This document shows positions 34,310-43,579 of a DNA stretch of 64,000 bases, piece after piece; the stretch's first letter is position 1; every line of letters starts with the position of its first letter. The notes beneath the pieces were generated by a model that did no database searches, had not been told where the DNA came from, and saw only the letters and a program-made list of their open reading frames with translations. The position numbers and the translations under genes are program-made. The DNA comes from Leeuwenhoekiella aestuarii (lineage in GTDB: Bacteria; Bacteroidota; Bacteroidia; Flavobacteriales; Flavobacteriaceae), in the NCBI RefSeq assembly GCF_004104055.1, contig NZ_QOVJ01000010.1, positions 24,425 through 88,424 of the forward strand, written 5' to 3'.

Positions 34310-35926
34310 ATGAAAAGCAAACTGATTAAAGTACATCCCGAAGATAATGTTGCGGTAGCGCTGGTAGATTTGTATGTAGGGGATACTGTAGAATTTGAAG
34401 GGCAAAAGCTTAATATTTTAACTGATTCTAAAGCAAAGCATAAGATCGCTTTGGTTGATTTAGCTGTAGAAGATGCGATTTATATGTATGGTGTTTTAGT
34501 GGGTAAAGCTTTGAGCCCAATTAAAGCAGGTGGTTTGCTAACTACAGAAAATGTAAAACATCAAGCAAGTTCAGTTTCTCAAAAGACAGAAACAACTTCG
34601 TGGACTGCTCCAGATATCACAAAGTGGAAAGACCGAACATTTATGGGATACCACCGTGAAGACGGACAAGTAGGAACGCAAAATGTATGGTTGTTTTTTC
34701 CACTTGTATTTTGTGAAAACCGAAATATCGAATTGTTGAAAGATGTTTTTGAAAAAGAATTGTCTTTCCATAAAGCAAGTAAACAAAGGCAGTTGTTACG
34801 TAATTTAATTACAGGAGCCCCCGAGGATACTGAAGTTGCAGAAATTGAAGAAGAACAAGCCATTTTTGACAATATAGAAGTTAAATTCATTACTCATCAA
34901 GGTGGTTGTGGTGGTATTCGTCAGGACTCAGTTTCTTTGTCAAAACTTTTAGCAGGTTATGTAAATAATCCCAATGTAGCAGGAGCGACGGTTTTGAGTT
35001 TAGGATGCCAAAATTTACAAATAGATATCTTCAAAAATGCGTTAGCTGAAAAAAGTTTTGAAATTAAAAAGCCTGTCTTGATTTATGAACAACAACAGGA
35101 AGGAACTGTTGACGATATGCTTTCAAAAATCATAAAAGATTCCTTTGAAGGAATTAAAAGAGCCAATCAAATTAAGCGGCAACCCGCGTCCATTTCAAAA
35201 TTAAAAATGGGATTAGAATGTGGAGGTTCTGATGGTTTTTCAGGTATTTCTGCTAACCCGGCATTGGGTTATGCATCAGATATTCTGGCAGCAGTAGGAG
35301 GTTCACCCATTCTTTCAGAATTCCCTGAACTGTGTGGTGTAGAGCAGGAGTTGGTAAATCGTTGTGTTAACGACTACGATGCCCAACGCTTTATGAAGTT
35401 GATGAAAGCTTATGAAAAATCTGCTATTGACGCCGGTTCTGGTTTTGATATGAATCCGTCACCGGGTAACATAAAAGATGGTTTAATTACAGACGCGATG
35501 AAGTCAGCAGGAGCTGCGAAAAAAGGCGGAACCTCACCTATACAGGCAATTTTAGACTATGGGGAATACGTTACAAAACCCGGTTTAAATTTACTCTGTA
35601 CACCTGGTAATGATGTGGAGAGCACCACAGCAATGGTAGGAGCAGGGGCAAACGTAGTTGTATTTACTACCGGTCTGGGAACACCAACAGGAAATCCTAT
35701 AGCTCCGGTTTTAAAAGTAGCTTCAAATAGCACATTGGCTCGCAGGATGCCAGATATTATAGATATTGATAGCGGTGGTGTTATCCGCGGAGAAAAAACC
35801 ATTAAAGAAATGGGAGAAGAAATTCTAGAACATGTTATACAGGTTGCCAGTGGTGAAATAGAATCTAAAGCAGATGCCTTAGGACAGGATGACTTCATCC
35901 CCTGGAAACGCGGAGTGTCACTTTAA
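34310..35926 (+). CDS. uxaA: Altronate dehydratase
   Basis: Dehydrates D-altronate to KDG. The protein (538 residues) has an N-terminal SAF domain (residues about 1-90) and a C-terminal UxaA/GarD domain starting FMGYHREDGQVGTQN, with THQGGCGGIRQDS, LGLECGGSDGFSG-type metal-site residues (KMGLECGGSDGFSG) and LLCTPGNDVESTTAMVGAGA. The ATG at 34310 follows GTAAGAAAT; an upstream TTG at 34283 is less likely. It is the last gene of the kduI operon. Confidence 0.94.
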   Translation: MKSKLIKVHPEDNVAVALVDLYVGDTVEFEGQKLNILTDSKAKHKIALVDLAVEDAIYMYGVLVGKALSPIKAGGLLTTENVKHQASSVSQKTETTSWTAPDITKWKDRTFMGYHREDGQVGTQNVWLFFPLVFCENRNIELLKDVFEKELSFHKASKQRQLLRNLITGAPEDTEVAEIEEEQAIFDNIEVKFITHQGGCGGIRQDSVSLSKLLAGYVNNPNVAGATVLSLGCQNLQIDIFKNALAEKSFEIKKPVLIYEQQQEGTVDDMLSKIIKDSFEGIKRANQIKRQPASISKLKMGLECGGSDGFSGISANPALGYASDILAAVGGSPILSEFPELCGVEQELVNRCVNDYDAQRFMKLMKAYEKSAIDAGSGFDMNPSPGNIKDGLITDAMKSAGAAKKGGTSPIQAILDYGEYVTKPGLNLLCTPGNDVESTTAMVGAGANVVVFTTGLGTPTGNPIAPVLKVASNSTLARRMPDIIDIDSGGVIRGEKTIKEMGEEILEHVIQVASGEIESKADALGQDDFIPWKRGVSL

Positions 35927-35949
35927 AGATTTTCAAAATTAAGAATATT

Positions 35950-35984
35950 AAAAAAGGAAGTATTTAGTGAGTACTTCCTTTTTT
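35950..35984. terminator. Terminator at the end of the kduI-uxaA operon
   Basis: Stem AAAAAAGGAAGTA (35950-35962) pairs with TACTTCCTTTTTT (35972-35984) over a nine-base loop. It also contains the 3' end of the convergent lacI gene, whose stop codon (35964-35966) falls in the loop, so one element serves both sides. Confidence 0.82.
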
Positions 35985-37004
35985 TAAGGAGGTTTCGCGC
36001 TCGTAAAGTTCTGGCATAAGCACTACTCTTTTCTCAACCTGAACGCTTTTATTTTTTTCCTTTATTTGTTCTAAAAATACCTGAGCTGCAATCTGTCCCA
36101 TAAGAACGGGAGTCTGACCAACAGTAGTAAGTGGTCGCTCCAGATATTTAGTGAAGGGTTCGTTACTAAAGCCTACAATACCTACATCTTGTGGTATTTT
36201 AAAATCTCTGCTTCTCAATTCTCGCATTGCGCCTAGCGCTACATAATCACTGGCAGAGAATATTGCGTCAAATTCTGTTTTCTTATTCAGAAGATCTTGT
36301 ACAGCTGCAATGCCAGCTTCAACAGTACTGCTCACTTCAAGAATTCGGCTTTCATCAACAGTAATGTTATTTACTTTAAGAGCTGCAATATACCCATCGT
36401 AGCGGTGTTTGTAGATCTGAAGTTTAGGGTCGCCACCTATATGTGCAATTTTAGTATAGCCTTGCTTGATAAGGTGTTCTGTTGCTGCAAAAGCTCCTTC
36501 GTAATCATTTATAGTAACCGAACTTACACCCGAAATGTCCTTTTTACGGTCAAAAAAGATAAGCGGAACGCCTTCGTCCCGAACTGCTTCAATATGCTTT
36601 ATATCTTCAGTAGTTTTAGAAACTGAAATAAAAATGCCGTCAATATGAGTATTGAGCAAGGCTTTGATTTGTTTAGCTTCATTTTCGACATTTTCGTGCG
36701 ATTGACATATTATCACATGATATCCTTTAGGCTCGAGTTCTTCCTCGATACCGCGAATAACCGAAGCAAAAAACGTGTGATTAATATAGGGGACAACAAC
36801 ACCTACATTAAAGGTTCTCCCGCTTTTTAAAGCCAAAGCCAGGGTGTTTTGTTGATAGTTAAGATCCTTAGCAGTTTTTAAAACCAGCTCTTTAGTCTTA
36901 AGACTAACACGGTTGCTGTTATTTAAAGCTCTTGAAACCGTAGCAGCACTGATATTCAACTTTTTTGAAATATCATAAATTGTAACTTTTTCTTTTTGGC
37001 GCAT
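35964..37004 (-). CDS. LacI-family transcriptional regulator
   Basis: A 346-residue repressor with an N-terminal helix-turn-helix and hinge (TIYDISKKLNISAATVSRAL, residues 8-27) and a periplasmic-binding-protein-like sensor domain (FNVGVVVPYINHTFFASVIR, GFSNEPFTKYLERPLTTVGQ). It probably senses a pectin-derived metabolite such as KDG or KDPG. A palindrome TGTAATCGTTTACA lies 17 bases before its start, suggesting autoregulation, and related sites lie at GH105, GH28 and fbp. It sits in the middle of the locus, convergent with uxaA and divergent from GH28. Confidence 0.93.
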   Translation of the reverse strand: MRQKEKVTIYDISKKLNISAATVSRALNNSNRVSLKTKELVLKTAKDLNYQQNTLALALKSGRTFNVGVVVPYINHTFFASVIRGIEEELEPKGYHVIICQSHENVENEAKQIKALLNTHIDGIFISVSKTTEDIKHIEAVRDEGVPLIFFDRKKDISGVSSVTINDYEGAFAATEHLIKQGYTKIAHIGGDPKLQIYKHRYDGYIAALKVNNITVDESRILEVSSTVEAGIAAVQDLLNKKTEFDAIFSASDYVALGAMRELRSRDFKIPQDVGIVGFSNEPFTKYLERPLTTVGQTPVLMGQIAAQVFLEQIKEKNKSVQVEKRVVLMPELYERETSLKKGSTH

Positions 37005-37020
37005 CTTTAGTTTAGGGTGT

Positions 37021-37034
37021 TGTAATCGTTTACA
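37021..37034. promoter_or_regulatory. LacI-type operator, lacI promoter
   Basis: TGTAATCGTTTACA, extended to TTGTAA-TCGT-TTACAA at 37020-37035. It ends 17 bases upstream of the lacI start codon on the minus strand, which suits negative autoregulation. It differs from the GH105 site mainly in the centre. Confidence 0.7.
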
Positions 37035-37173
37035 ATTTAAAATTTTTTTGATAAAAGCCTTATCTTTTACTCGATTTAATAATATTTATGTGTGATTTAT
37101 TGACGATTTACGTTCTAAAATTGAAGTTTTAACTGTTAAAAAATGATTTTTTGCTAATTATTAGCACATTTTA

Positions 37174-37204
37174 TTTGGATACTGATAATTAATATTTATT
37201 TTCG
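37174..37204 (+). promoter_or_regulatory. Promoter of the GH28-susCD genes
   Basis: TTTG at 37174-37177, exactly 19 bases, then TATTTTCG at 37197-37204, one mismatch from TAnnTTTG. The LacI-type operator starts on the next base, the same geometry as at GH105. Confidence 0.7.
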
Positions 37205-37218
37205 TGCAATCGATTGTA
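37205..37218. promoter_or_regulatory. LacI-type operator, GH28 promoter
   Basis: TGCAATCGATTGTA, a palindrome centred on CG and immediately downstream of the -7 element. It shares the AATCGATT core with the sites at 22817 and 54802. Confidence 0.8.
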
Positions 37219-37276
37219 TTTTGTTATTGATAGGGTTTAAGTTTTTCAAGAGTTGAATTTTTATAAAAATCTATAT

Positions 37277-38731
37277 ATGTTGAATTTTAAAAGAAATCGT
37301 TTTCGTAGCTGTGTTTTAGGCTTGTTGAACTGTTTTTTGTTGGTATTTATTTCTTGTAAAAACAATGAGCAGAAAAACGAATCAAGTGAGTTAGCTAAAA
37401 AGACAGTTTGGAGTGAAGCAGATGCTATTATTGAAAAAATAGGCATTATAGAATTTCCGGATGCAACATTCAATATAGCAGATTATGGTGCAATTGCAGA
37501 TGGGGTTAGCCTAAACAACAAAGCATTTTCTGATGCAATAGCTGCCTGTAGCGAAGCAGGTGGAGGTAAAGTTGTTGTTCCTGCGGGCAAATATCTAACA
37601 GGTCCAATTCAATTAAAAAGTAACATAAATCTGCATTTAAAAGCTGGCTCTGAAATACTTTTTACAACAGACAAGAGTGCCTATCTCCCTGCTGTTCATA
37701 CTTCATACGAAGGGATGGAAATTATGAATTACTCCCCGCTAATCTATGCAAAAGGTCAAAAGAATATTGCTGTTACCGGTAAAGGAATTTTAAATGGACA
37801 AGCAGATAAAGCGAACTGGTGGCCTTGGTGTGGTGCAGATAAATATGGGCATCAAGAGGGAGCTCCACAACAAAAGGATGAGCATAATTTACCCACATTA
37901 TTTAAAATGATTGAAGACGGTACTCCTGTTGAGCAACGTGTTTTTGGCGAAGGGCATCAACTCCGTCCATTATTTCTACAGACTTTAGAGTGTGAGCGTG
38001 TTCTTATTGAGGGAGTGACTTTTACTAATGCTCCATTTTGGGTAATTCATCCGCTAAAGTCTAGCTATGTGAAAGTTGATGGAGTAACGGTTAACAGTCA
38101 CGGTCCTAATAATGACGGTTGCGATCCTGAATATTCAAAATATGTACACATTACCAATTGCAATTTTAATACAGGTGATGACTGTATAGCGATCAAATCT
38201 GGTCGCAATGGCGATGGCCGACGCGTTAATATTCCCAGTGAAAATATAGTTGTTGAAAATTGTGACATGAAAGATGGTCACGGCGGGGTCGTTATGGGAA
38301 GCGAGATATCTGCAGGAGTACGTAATGTTTTTGTGCGTAATTGTACGATGAACAGCCCTCATTTGGATCGTGCTATACGTATTAAAACAAACACTTTGCG
38401 AGGCGGGTTTGTAGAGAATGTATATGTCAAAGATATAGAAGTAGGTCAAGTGAAAGAAGCCGTTTTAAAAATCAATACTTATTACGGTATATATGGCGTG
38501 CAAGAGGGTGAATTTATACCCAGCATAAGTAATATAAACTTAGAAAATATTACAGTTGAAAATGGAGGGAAGTACGGCTTGTTGATAAGAGGTAGAGAAG
38601 AAAAGCCGGTTACAGGAATAAGCCTGAAAAATGTGACTATTAAAAATGCTGAAACACCTCTTTTAGTTGAGAACTGTGAACCTATCAATTATATAAACAC
38701 AAAAATTAATGAAGTGAACTACAACGAATAA
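37277..38731 (+). CDS. GH28 family polygalacturonase
   Basis: A 484-residue lipoprotein (FISC lipobox, Cys27) with a right-handed beta-helix fold that hydrolyses alpha-1,4 bonds between galacturonates. The four GH28 motifs are all visible: the NTD-equivalent SHGPNNDGCDP, NTGDDCIAIKSGR with the catalytic Asp pair, GHGGVVMGSE with the catalytic-site His, and RAIRIKT. The N-terminal ADYGAIADGVSLNNKAFSDA is typical of exo-acting bacterial forms. The ATG at 37277 gives a lipoprotein signal; a TTG at 37253 is less likely. It heads the GH28-susC-susD operon behind a LacI-type operator. Confidence 0.94.
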   Translation: MLNFKRNRFRSCVLGLLNCFLLVFISCKNNEQKNESSELAKKTVWSEADAIIEKIGIIEFPDATFNIADYGAIADGVSLNNKAFSDAIAACSEAGGGKVVVPAGKYLTGPIQLKSNINLHLKAGSEILFTTDKSAYLPAVHTSYEGMEIMNYSPLIYAKGQKNIAVTGKGILNGQADKANWWPWCGADKYGHQEGAPQQKDEHNLPTLFKMIEDGTPVEQRVFGEGHQLRPLFLQTLECERVLIEGVTFTNAPFWVIHPLKSSYVKVDGVTVNSHGPNNDGCDPEYSKYVHITNCNFNTGDDCIAIKSGRNGDGRRVNIPSENIVVENCDMKDGHGGVVMGSEISAGVRNVFVRNCTMNSPHLDRAIRIKTNTLRGGFVENVYVKDIEVGQVKEAVLKINTYYGIYGVQEGEFIPSISNINLENITVENGGKYGLLIRGREEKPVTGISLKNVTIKNAETPLLVENCEPINYINTKINEVNYNE

Positions 38732-38764
38732 ATTCGATTAAAACTTAAAAACAAACAATTTAAA

Positions 38765-41700
38765 ATGATGAGAAATACACACACAAATTTTCTTATCCGA
38801 AATAAAATGACTCTGTTCTTATTACTAGCGGGTTTTTTAATTTCGGGGAATGTCTTTAGTCAGGGAGGACGAACGATCACGGGTACTATTACTTCAGTAG
38901 ATGACAATATGCCTTTGCCTGGTGTAAACATTGTAGTAGAAGGTACTTCTGCTGCAACGGTAACAGATTTTGACGGAAACTTTCAACTTAGCGTTCCCGG
39001 GAATGATGCAGTACTTGTAATTAGTTATGTAGGTTTTCTTACTAAAAACGTACCCGTAGGCTCTCAAACAAACTTTACGATATCGTTGGAGACAGATGTT
39101 CAGTCGCTAAGTGAAGTAGTTGTAGTAGGATACGGAACGGTGAAAAAATCAGATTTAACTGGAGCTGTAGGTACAATTGATTCAGAAAGTCTAACCGAAC
39201 GTAATATCACAAATCCGGTAGAATCTTTACAAGGTTTGGTTCCCGGTGTTCAGGTAAGCAACTCTACTGGTAGAATAGGTGATGGTTTTAATATCACAAT
39301 ACGTGGTCAAAATTCAATTGGTGGCGGGGGTGACCCACTATTTGTTGTTGATGGGGTACCTACAGATAATATTGACTTTTTGAATCCACAGGATATAGAA
39401 CGTATGGATATCTTAAAGGATGCATCTTCTACCGCAATTTATGGTTCAAGAGGATCTAATGGTGTTGTGATTGTTACAACTCGTAGTGGTGCCGGAGCAA
39501 AGGGAGGTTTAATCGTAAGCGTTGAATCTTTTGTAGGTGTTAAAGATGTTGCAAGATTACCTGATCTTATGGCTCCACAGACTTGGTGGGATTACCACCA
39601 GTCTGCTTACTTAGCAACTGCCGGTACAGATCCTAATACCGGTACGGTTACAGCTGCAACGCTTGCTGATGCTGTGGGTGGTGGCGGTAGCAATTCTGAA
39701 TTATTAAGACGTGTGGCAGCTAACGAATCTTTTGATTGGTATGATGCTGTTTTAAAAACAGGTGTTCAACAAAATACTTACGTTAATGCTTCAGGAAGAG
39801 CAGAAAACGGTCTAGGTTACAACTTGGGAATAGGGTATCAGAACGAAACCGGAAATATTGATAATGAAGAACTCAATAAATACACCTTAAAATTAGGAGT
39901 GGATCACAAGATCAATGAAAAATTTACTTTAGGTACAAATGCAACGGTTACATTAATCAATCAAGATCAGGGATCTGATGTTGCGATGCGAGAAGCATTT
40001 AGATTAAATCCTTTTTTAGATCCATATGATTTAGATGGGGTAACTCTTTTTCCACAGCCGGGGAAACTGGTAGATGAGAACGGTGATTTTATTATTAATA
40101 AAACGAGTACCTACAACCCTATTTTAGAGATCAACAACTCAATCGATAACGTACGCCGTTGGAATGTGATTGGGAACACGTATTTTCAATATCAACCTGT
40201 GGAATGGCTATCTTTTAAAACCTCTCTTGCAGCAGGATATTCTCATACGCGACGGGGTAGATCTTGGGGGGCACTTACAAATACAGGAGCAAGCAATAAT
40301 AATTTACCTTCTGCTCGACTGGATCAAAGGCAGAATTTTAACTATACCTGGGACAATCAGTTTAACATCACAAAAACTTTTGATGAGAAGCACAATTTCA
40401 ACTTATTAGGACTTTATAGTATGTTCTCTAATCGAAATGAAAGTTCGTTTTCGTCATCCCGAAATATGCCTTTTGATACCAGTTTTTATAACATAGGTAG
40501 TGGTGAGCAAAGTACTTACGATCTAGGTTCAGGTTTTAATAAAAATACATTGAGATCTTATGCATTGCGTTTAAACTATTCTTACGATGATAAATACCTT
40601 TTAACACTGTCAAATAGATGGGATGGTTCATCAGTGTTTCCTGAAGAAAACCGCTGGGATTCTTTCCCTTCTGCTGCTCTAGGTTGGAATATTTCTAACG
40701 AAGATTTCTTAGCCGAATCGGCGACTGTAAATAATTTAAAACTGAGAATGAGTTTTGGGTATACAGGTAACAATATTATTAGTCCTTATTCTTCTCTGAA
40801 TACTTTAGATTCTCAAACCTATTATGATTATGCAGGTTCTGTTTCAAACGGATTTGTATCTACTCAGATTGCAAACGCGCAACTTAAGTGGGAGCGTACC
40901 CGTGAATTTAACGTTGGGGTAGATTTCGGTTTATGGAGAGATCGCATTACCGGTAGTGTTGATGTATACGATCGTTTATCAGATGATTTATTATTTACAC
41001 AAGATTTACCTAGTGAAACCGGTTTTTCTAATATCAACGCAAATGTTGCCTCAGTAAGCAATAGGGGAGTTGAGCTAGCCTTAACAACACGTAACATTCA
41101 GACCGAAGATGTAACATGGACGACATCTTTAACTTTCACTAAAAACACCAATGAATTGAAGTCTATTTATGGTCAAAGTGAAGTAGATGATATAGGTAAT
41201 AACTTATTTATAGGCGAATCTCTTGATGCGATTTACAATTACAAATTTACCGGAATCTGGCAAGCAGATGAAGTAGCTGAAGCAGCCGGTTACGGAATGC
41301 AAGAAGGCCAGGAAAAATTACTTGATGTAAACAATGACGGGCAATACACACCAGACGGTGACCGTATAATTTTAGGTTCTTCAAACCCAGATTGGACTGG
41401 GAGTTTCTTTAGTTCGTTGCGCGTTAAAAACTTTGATTTATCAACTTCTGTTATCATTACTCAAGGAGTTTTAGTGTATAGTAATTTCCATTCTAATTTT
41501 GCTGATACACGCGATCGCGGTCGTCAGAAATTAGATATAGACTGGTATGTTCCTGCAAATGGTGCCGGCTTGCCTGTAAGAGCTTCTAATACTTATCCGC
41601 AGCCGCGTAATGAAGGTTCTTTCTGGAGAAATAATGGCGTGGGGTATTACAAGGATGCTTCTTTTGTGAAGGTTAAAAATATCGCAATAGGTTATAACCT

Positions 41701-41878
41701 GGGCGGTGAATCATTAGAGAAGTTAGGCATTAATGCCCTGAGAGTGTATGCAAACGTATTAAATCCATTTGTGTTTACAGATTATGAAGGATATGATCCC
41801 GAGTGGGCTGGAGCAAGTTTAAACACGGGTAGACCCAGTTCTGTAACTTATCAGTTGGGCTTTAATTTAAAATTTTAA
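38765..41878 (+). CDS. SusC-type TonB-dependent outer-membrane transporter
   Basis: A 1037-residue outer-membrane protein that imports oligosaccharides using TonB energy. After the signal peptide (to about residue 36, NVFSQ) come a CarboxypepD-reg-like domain (GTITSVDDNMPLPGVNI), a plug domain (LQGLVPGVQVSNSTGRIGDG, DILKDASSTAIYGSRGSNGV) and a 22-strand barrel ending YQLGFNLKF. It pairs with the SusD-like gene four bases downstream and is flanked by pectin enzymes, so homogalacturonan or rhamnogalacturonan oligomers are the likely cargo. Confidence 0.97.
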   Translation: MMRNTHTNFLIRNKMTLFLLLAGFLISGNVFSQGGRTITGTITSVDDNMPLPGVNIVVEGTSAATVTDFDGNFQLSVPGNDAVLVISYVGFLTKNVPVGSQTNFTISLETDVQSLSEVVVVGYGTVKKSDLTGAVGTIDSESLTERNITNPVESLQGLVPGVQVSNSTGRIGDGFNITIRGQNSIGGGGDPLFVVDGVPTDNIDFLNPQDIERMDILKDASSTAIYGSRGSNGVVIVTTRSGAGAKGGLIVSVESFVGVKDVARLPDLMAPQTWWDYHQSAYLATAGTDPNTGTVTAATLADAVGGGGSNSELLRRVAANESFDWYDAVLKTGVQQNTYVNASGRAENGLGYNLGIGYQNETGNIDNEELNKYTLKLGVDHKINEKFTLGTNATVTLINQDQGSDVAMREAFRLNPFLDPYDLDGVTLFPQPGKLVDENGDFIINKTSTYNPILEINNSIDNVRRWNVIGNTYFQYQPVEWLSFKTSLAAGYSHTRRGRSWGALTNTGASNNNLPSARLDQRQNFNYTWDNQFNITKTFDEKHNFNLLGLYSMFSNRNESSFSSSRNMPFDTSFYNIGSGEQSTYDLGSGFNKNTLRSYALRLNYSYDDKYLLTLSNRWDGSSVFPEENRWDSFPSAALGWNISNEDFLAESATVNNLKLRMSFGYTGNNIISPYSSLNTLDSQTYYDYAGSVSNGFVSTQIANAQLKWERTREFNVGVDFGLWRDRITGSVDVYDRLSDDLLFTQDLPSETGFSNINANVASVSNRGVELALTTRNIQTEDVTWTTSLTFTKNTNELKSIYGQSEVDDIGNNLFIGESLDAIYNYKFTGIWQADEVAEAAGYGMQEGQEKLLDVNNDGQYTPDGDRIILGSSNPDWTGSFFSSLRVKNFDLSTSVIITQGVLVYSNFHSNFADTRDRGRQKLDIDWYVPANGAGLPVRASNTYPQPRNEGSFWRNNGVGYYKDASFVKVKNIAIGYNLGGESLEKLGINALRVYANVLNPFVFTDYEGYDPEWAGASLNTGRPSSVTYQLGFNLKF

Positions 41879-41882
41879 GAAG

Positions 41883-43511
41883 ATGAAAAAGATACAATAT
41901 ATTACAAGTTGTTTACTCGTACTTCTTACAGTAACAAGTTGTCACGATTTTTTAGAAGAAGAAAACGAGTCTTTTGCAGTAGCTGAAGAATTTTACTTAA
42001 CCGAAGAAGGTTATCAATCCTTATTAAATGCAAACTACGCACAGTTGCGCGAAATTTATGGAAACGAACCGTGGATTTATGTTTGCGGTACAGATCTTTT
42101 TGCTGAAGGTCGTGACGCAGAACCTACAGGTTTGAGTAGGTATACAGATCTCAATCCTTCATCAACAGGAGTGGCAGGGCTTTATGATAACGCATATAAA
42201 GCTATTCAAACTGCAAATACAGCTATTTATTATGCAGATCTAACTGAAGCTACAGATATATTAGATCAACAATTAGGAGAGGTGCGCTATTTGCGCGCTA
42301 ATGCCTATTTCCTTTTAGTGCAAACTTACGGAGGTGTTCCTTTGGTAACAGATTATTTTAGAGAACCCGTATTAGAGTTTTCAAGAGAAAGTGCTGAAGA
42401 TATCTATAGTTTTATCATTTCAGAATTAGAAGCTGCAGTTAATCAAGTGAGTTCGGGTGCATATCAGGGTAAAGTAAACGAACGTGCCGTAAACCATTTG
42501 TTAGCAAAAGTTTATTTAACGCGCGGATATGAGAGTTTTGGCTCCACAGCAGATTTTACAACTGCAGCTTCCTATGCAGAAGCTGCAATAGCAGGCCAGG
42601 GTCTTAACTTGTCTTTTGAAGAATTATGGGCACCAGAAAATCCTACCTATCCTATTAATGAAGAGACTCTGTTTTCGGTTCAATACGATCCTGCTTCTGT
42701 AAGTACAGATCCATTCAATTTAGGACATCAGCAAACGGCTTATTTTGGTCCTTATCAAGGCGGTAGCGAGGTTGCAGGAGATGCACCATATAGAACATAC
42801 ACACTATGCCCTACACAATTTGCAATAGATTTATTTACTGAAGATGATGAGCGTTATCAGGTAACATTTATGACAGAAGTTTATGAGCGCTATTTTGATT
42901 TTTATGATGTAGACGATACCAGTACTTTAACTGTAAATCATTATTACGCTCCGGCATGGGAAGCTACACAAGCAGATCAAGATGCTTATATGGCAGAACA
43001 TCCAGAAGCAACTTACCACCAGTATGGTACCTATGTACCTTCTGCAAACCCCACTAATGATTATCAAACTATTCCATTGAAAAAATTTGATGATCCTGAA
43101 GCTCCTTTTGGTCAAAATACCAGTAGAAGAGATATCGTTCTTTCTCGTTTAGGAGAAGCCTATTTAATTGCTGCAGAGGCTTATTTGCAAGCCGGTCAGC
43201 CGGATGTAGGTCTTAATTTTATAAATGATGTACGGGAGCGAGCAGGTGTTGATGATGCGACTTTAGCAGAATTTGATATCGATTATATTTTAGACGAACG
43301 CGGCCGCGAGTTAATGGGAGAGTATCACCGTTGGTTTGATTTAAAACGTACAGGTAAACTGGTAGAACGCGCTTCTGCTTACCATTATCTTGTAGAGGAA
43401 GGAAATTTTGACGGAGCCAACGGAGTCTTAAAGATTCTAAGACCCATCCCACAAAGTGCACTGGATCTAAATCAAAATAATGACTTTGAACAGAACCCGG
43501 CATACCAGTAA
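41883..43511 (+). CDS. SusD-type surface glycan-binding lipoprotein
   Basis: A 542-residue lipoprotein (VTSCHD lipobox near residue 20) that lids the SusC barrel and captures oligosaccharide at the cell surface. TPR-like helices include GEVRYLRANAYFLLVQTYGG near residue 130 and RLGEAYLIAAEAYLQAGQ; the C-terminus has ERGRELMGEYHRWFDLKRTG and LRPIPQSALDLN, all typical of the RagB/SusD family. Translation follows susC by four bases and the gene is followed by a terminator. Confidence 0.96.
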   Translation: MKKIQYITSCLLVLLTVTSCHDFLEEENESFAVAEEFYLTEEGYQSLLNANYAQLREIYGNEPWIYVCGTDLFAEGRDAEPTGLSRYTDLNPSSTGVAGLYDNAYKAIQTANTAIYYADLTEATDILDQQLGEVRYLRANAYFLLVQTYGGVPLVTDYFREPVLEFSRESAEDIYSFIISELEAAVNQVSSGAYQGKVNERAVNHLLAKVYLTRGYESFGSTADFTTAASYAEAAIAGQGLNLSFEELWAPENPTYPINEETLFSVQYDPASVSTDPFNLGHQQTAYFGPYQGGSEVAGDAPYRTYTLCPTQFAIDLFTEDDERYQVTFMTEVYERYFDFYDVDDTSTLTVNHYYAPAWEATQADQDAYMAEHPEATYHQYGTYVPSANPTNDYQTIPLKKFDDPEAPFGQNTSRRDIVLSRLGEAYLIAAEAYLQAGQPDVGLNFINDVRERAGVDDATLAEFDIDYILDERGRELMGEYHRWFDLKRTGKLVERASAYHYLVEEGNFDGANGVLKILRPIPQSALDLNQNNDFEQNPAYQ

Positions 43512-43532
43512 TTTTTAAATATTAGTAGAAAC

Positions 43533-43570
43533 AGAAAAAAGCTTACCAATTTACGGTTAAGCTTTTTTCT
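43533..43570 (+). terminator. Terminator after the susCD pair
   Basis: Arms AGAAAAAAGCTTACC (43533-43547) and GGTTAAGCTTTTTTCT (43555-43570) pair with one bulge over a seven-base loop. It ends nine bases before the next start, so it may act as a partial barrier that lets some transcription reach the esterase genes. Confidence 0.75.
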
Positions 43571-43579
43571 ATTTAAAAT

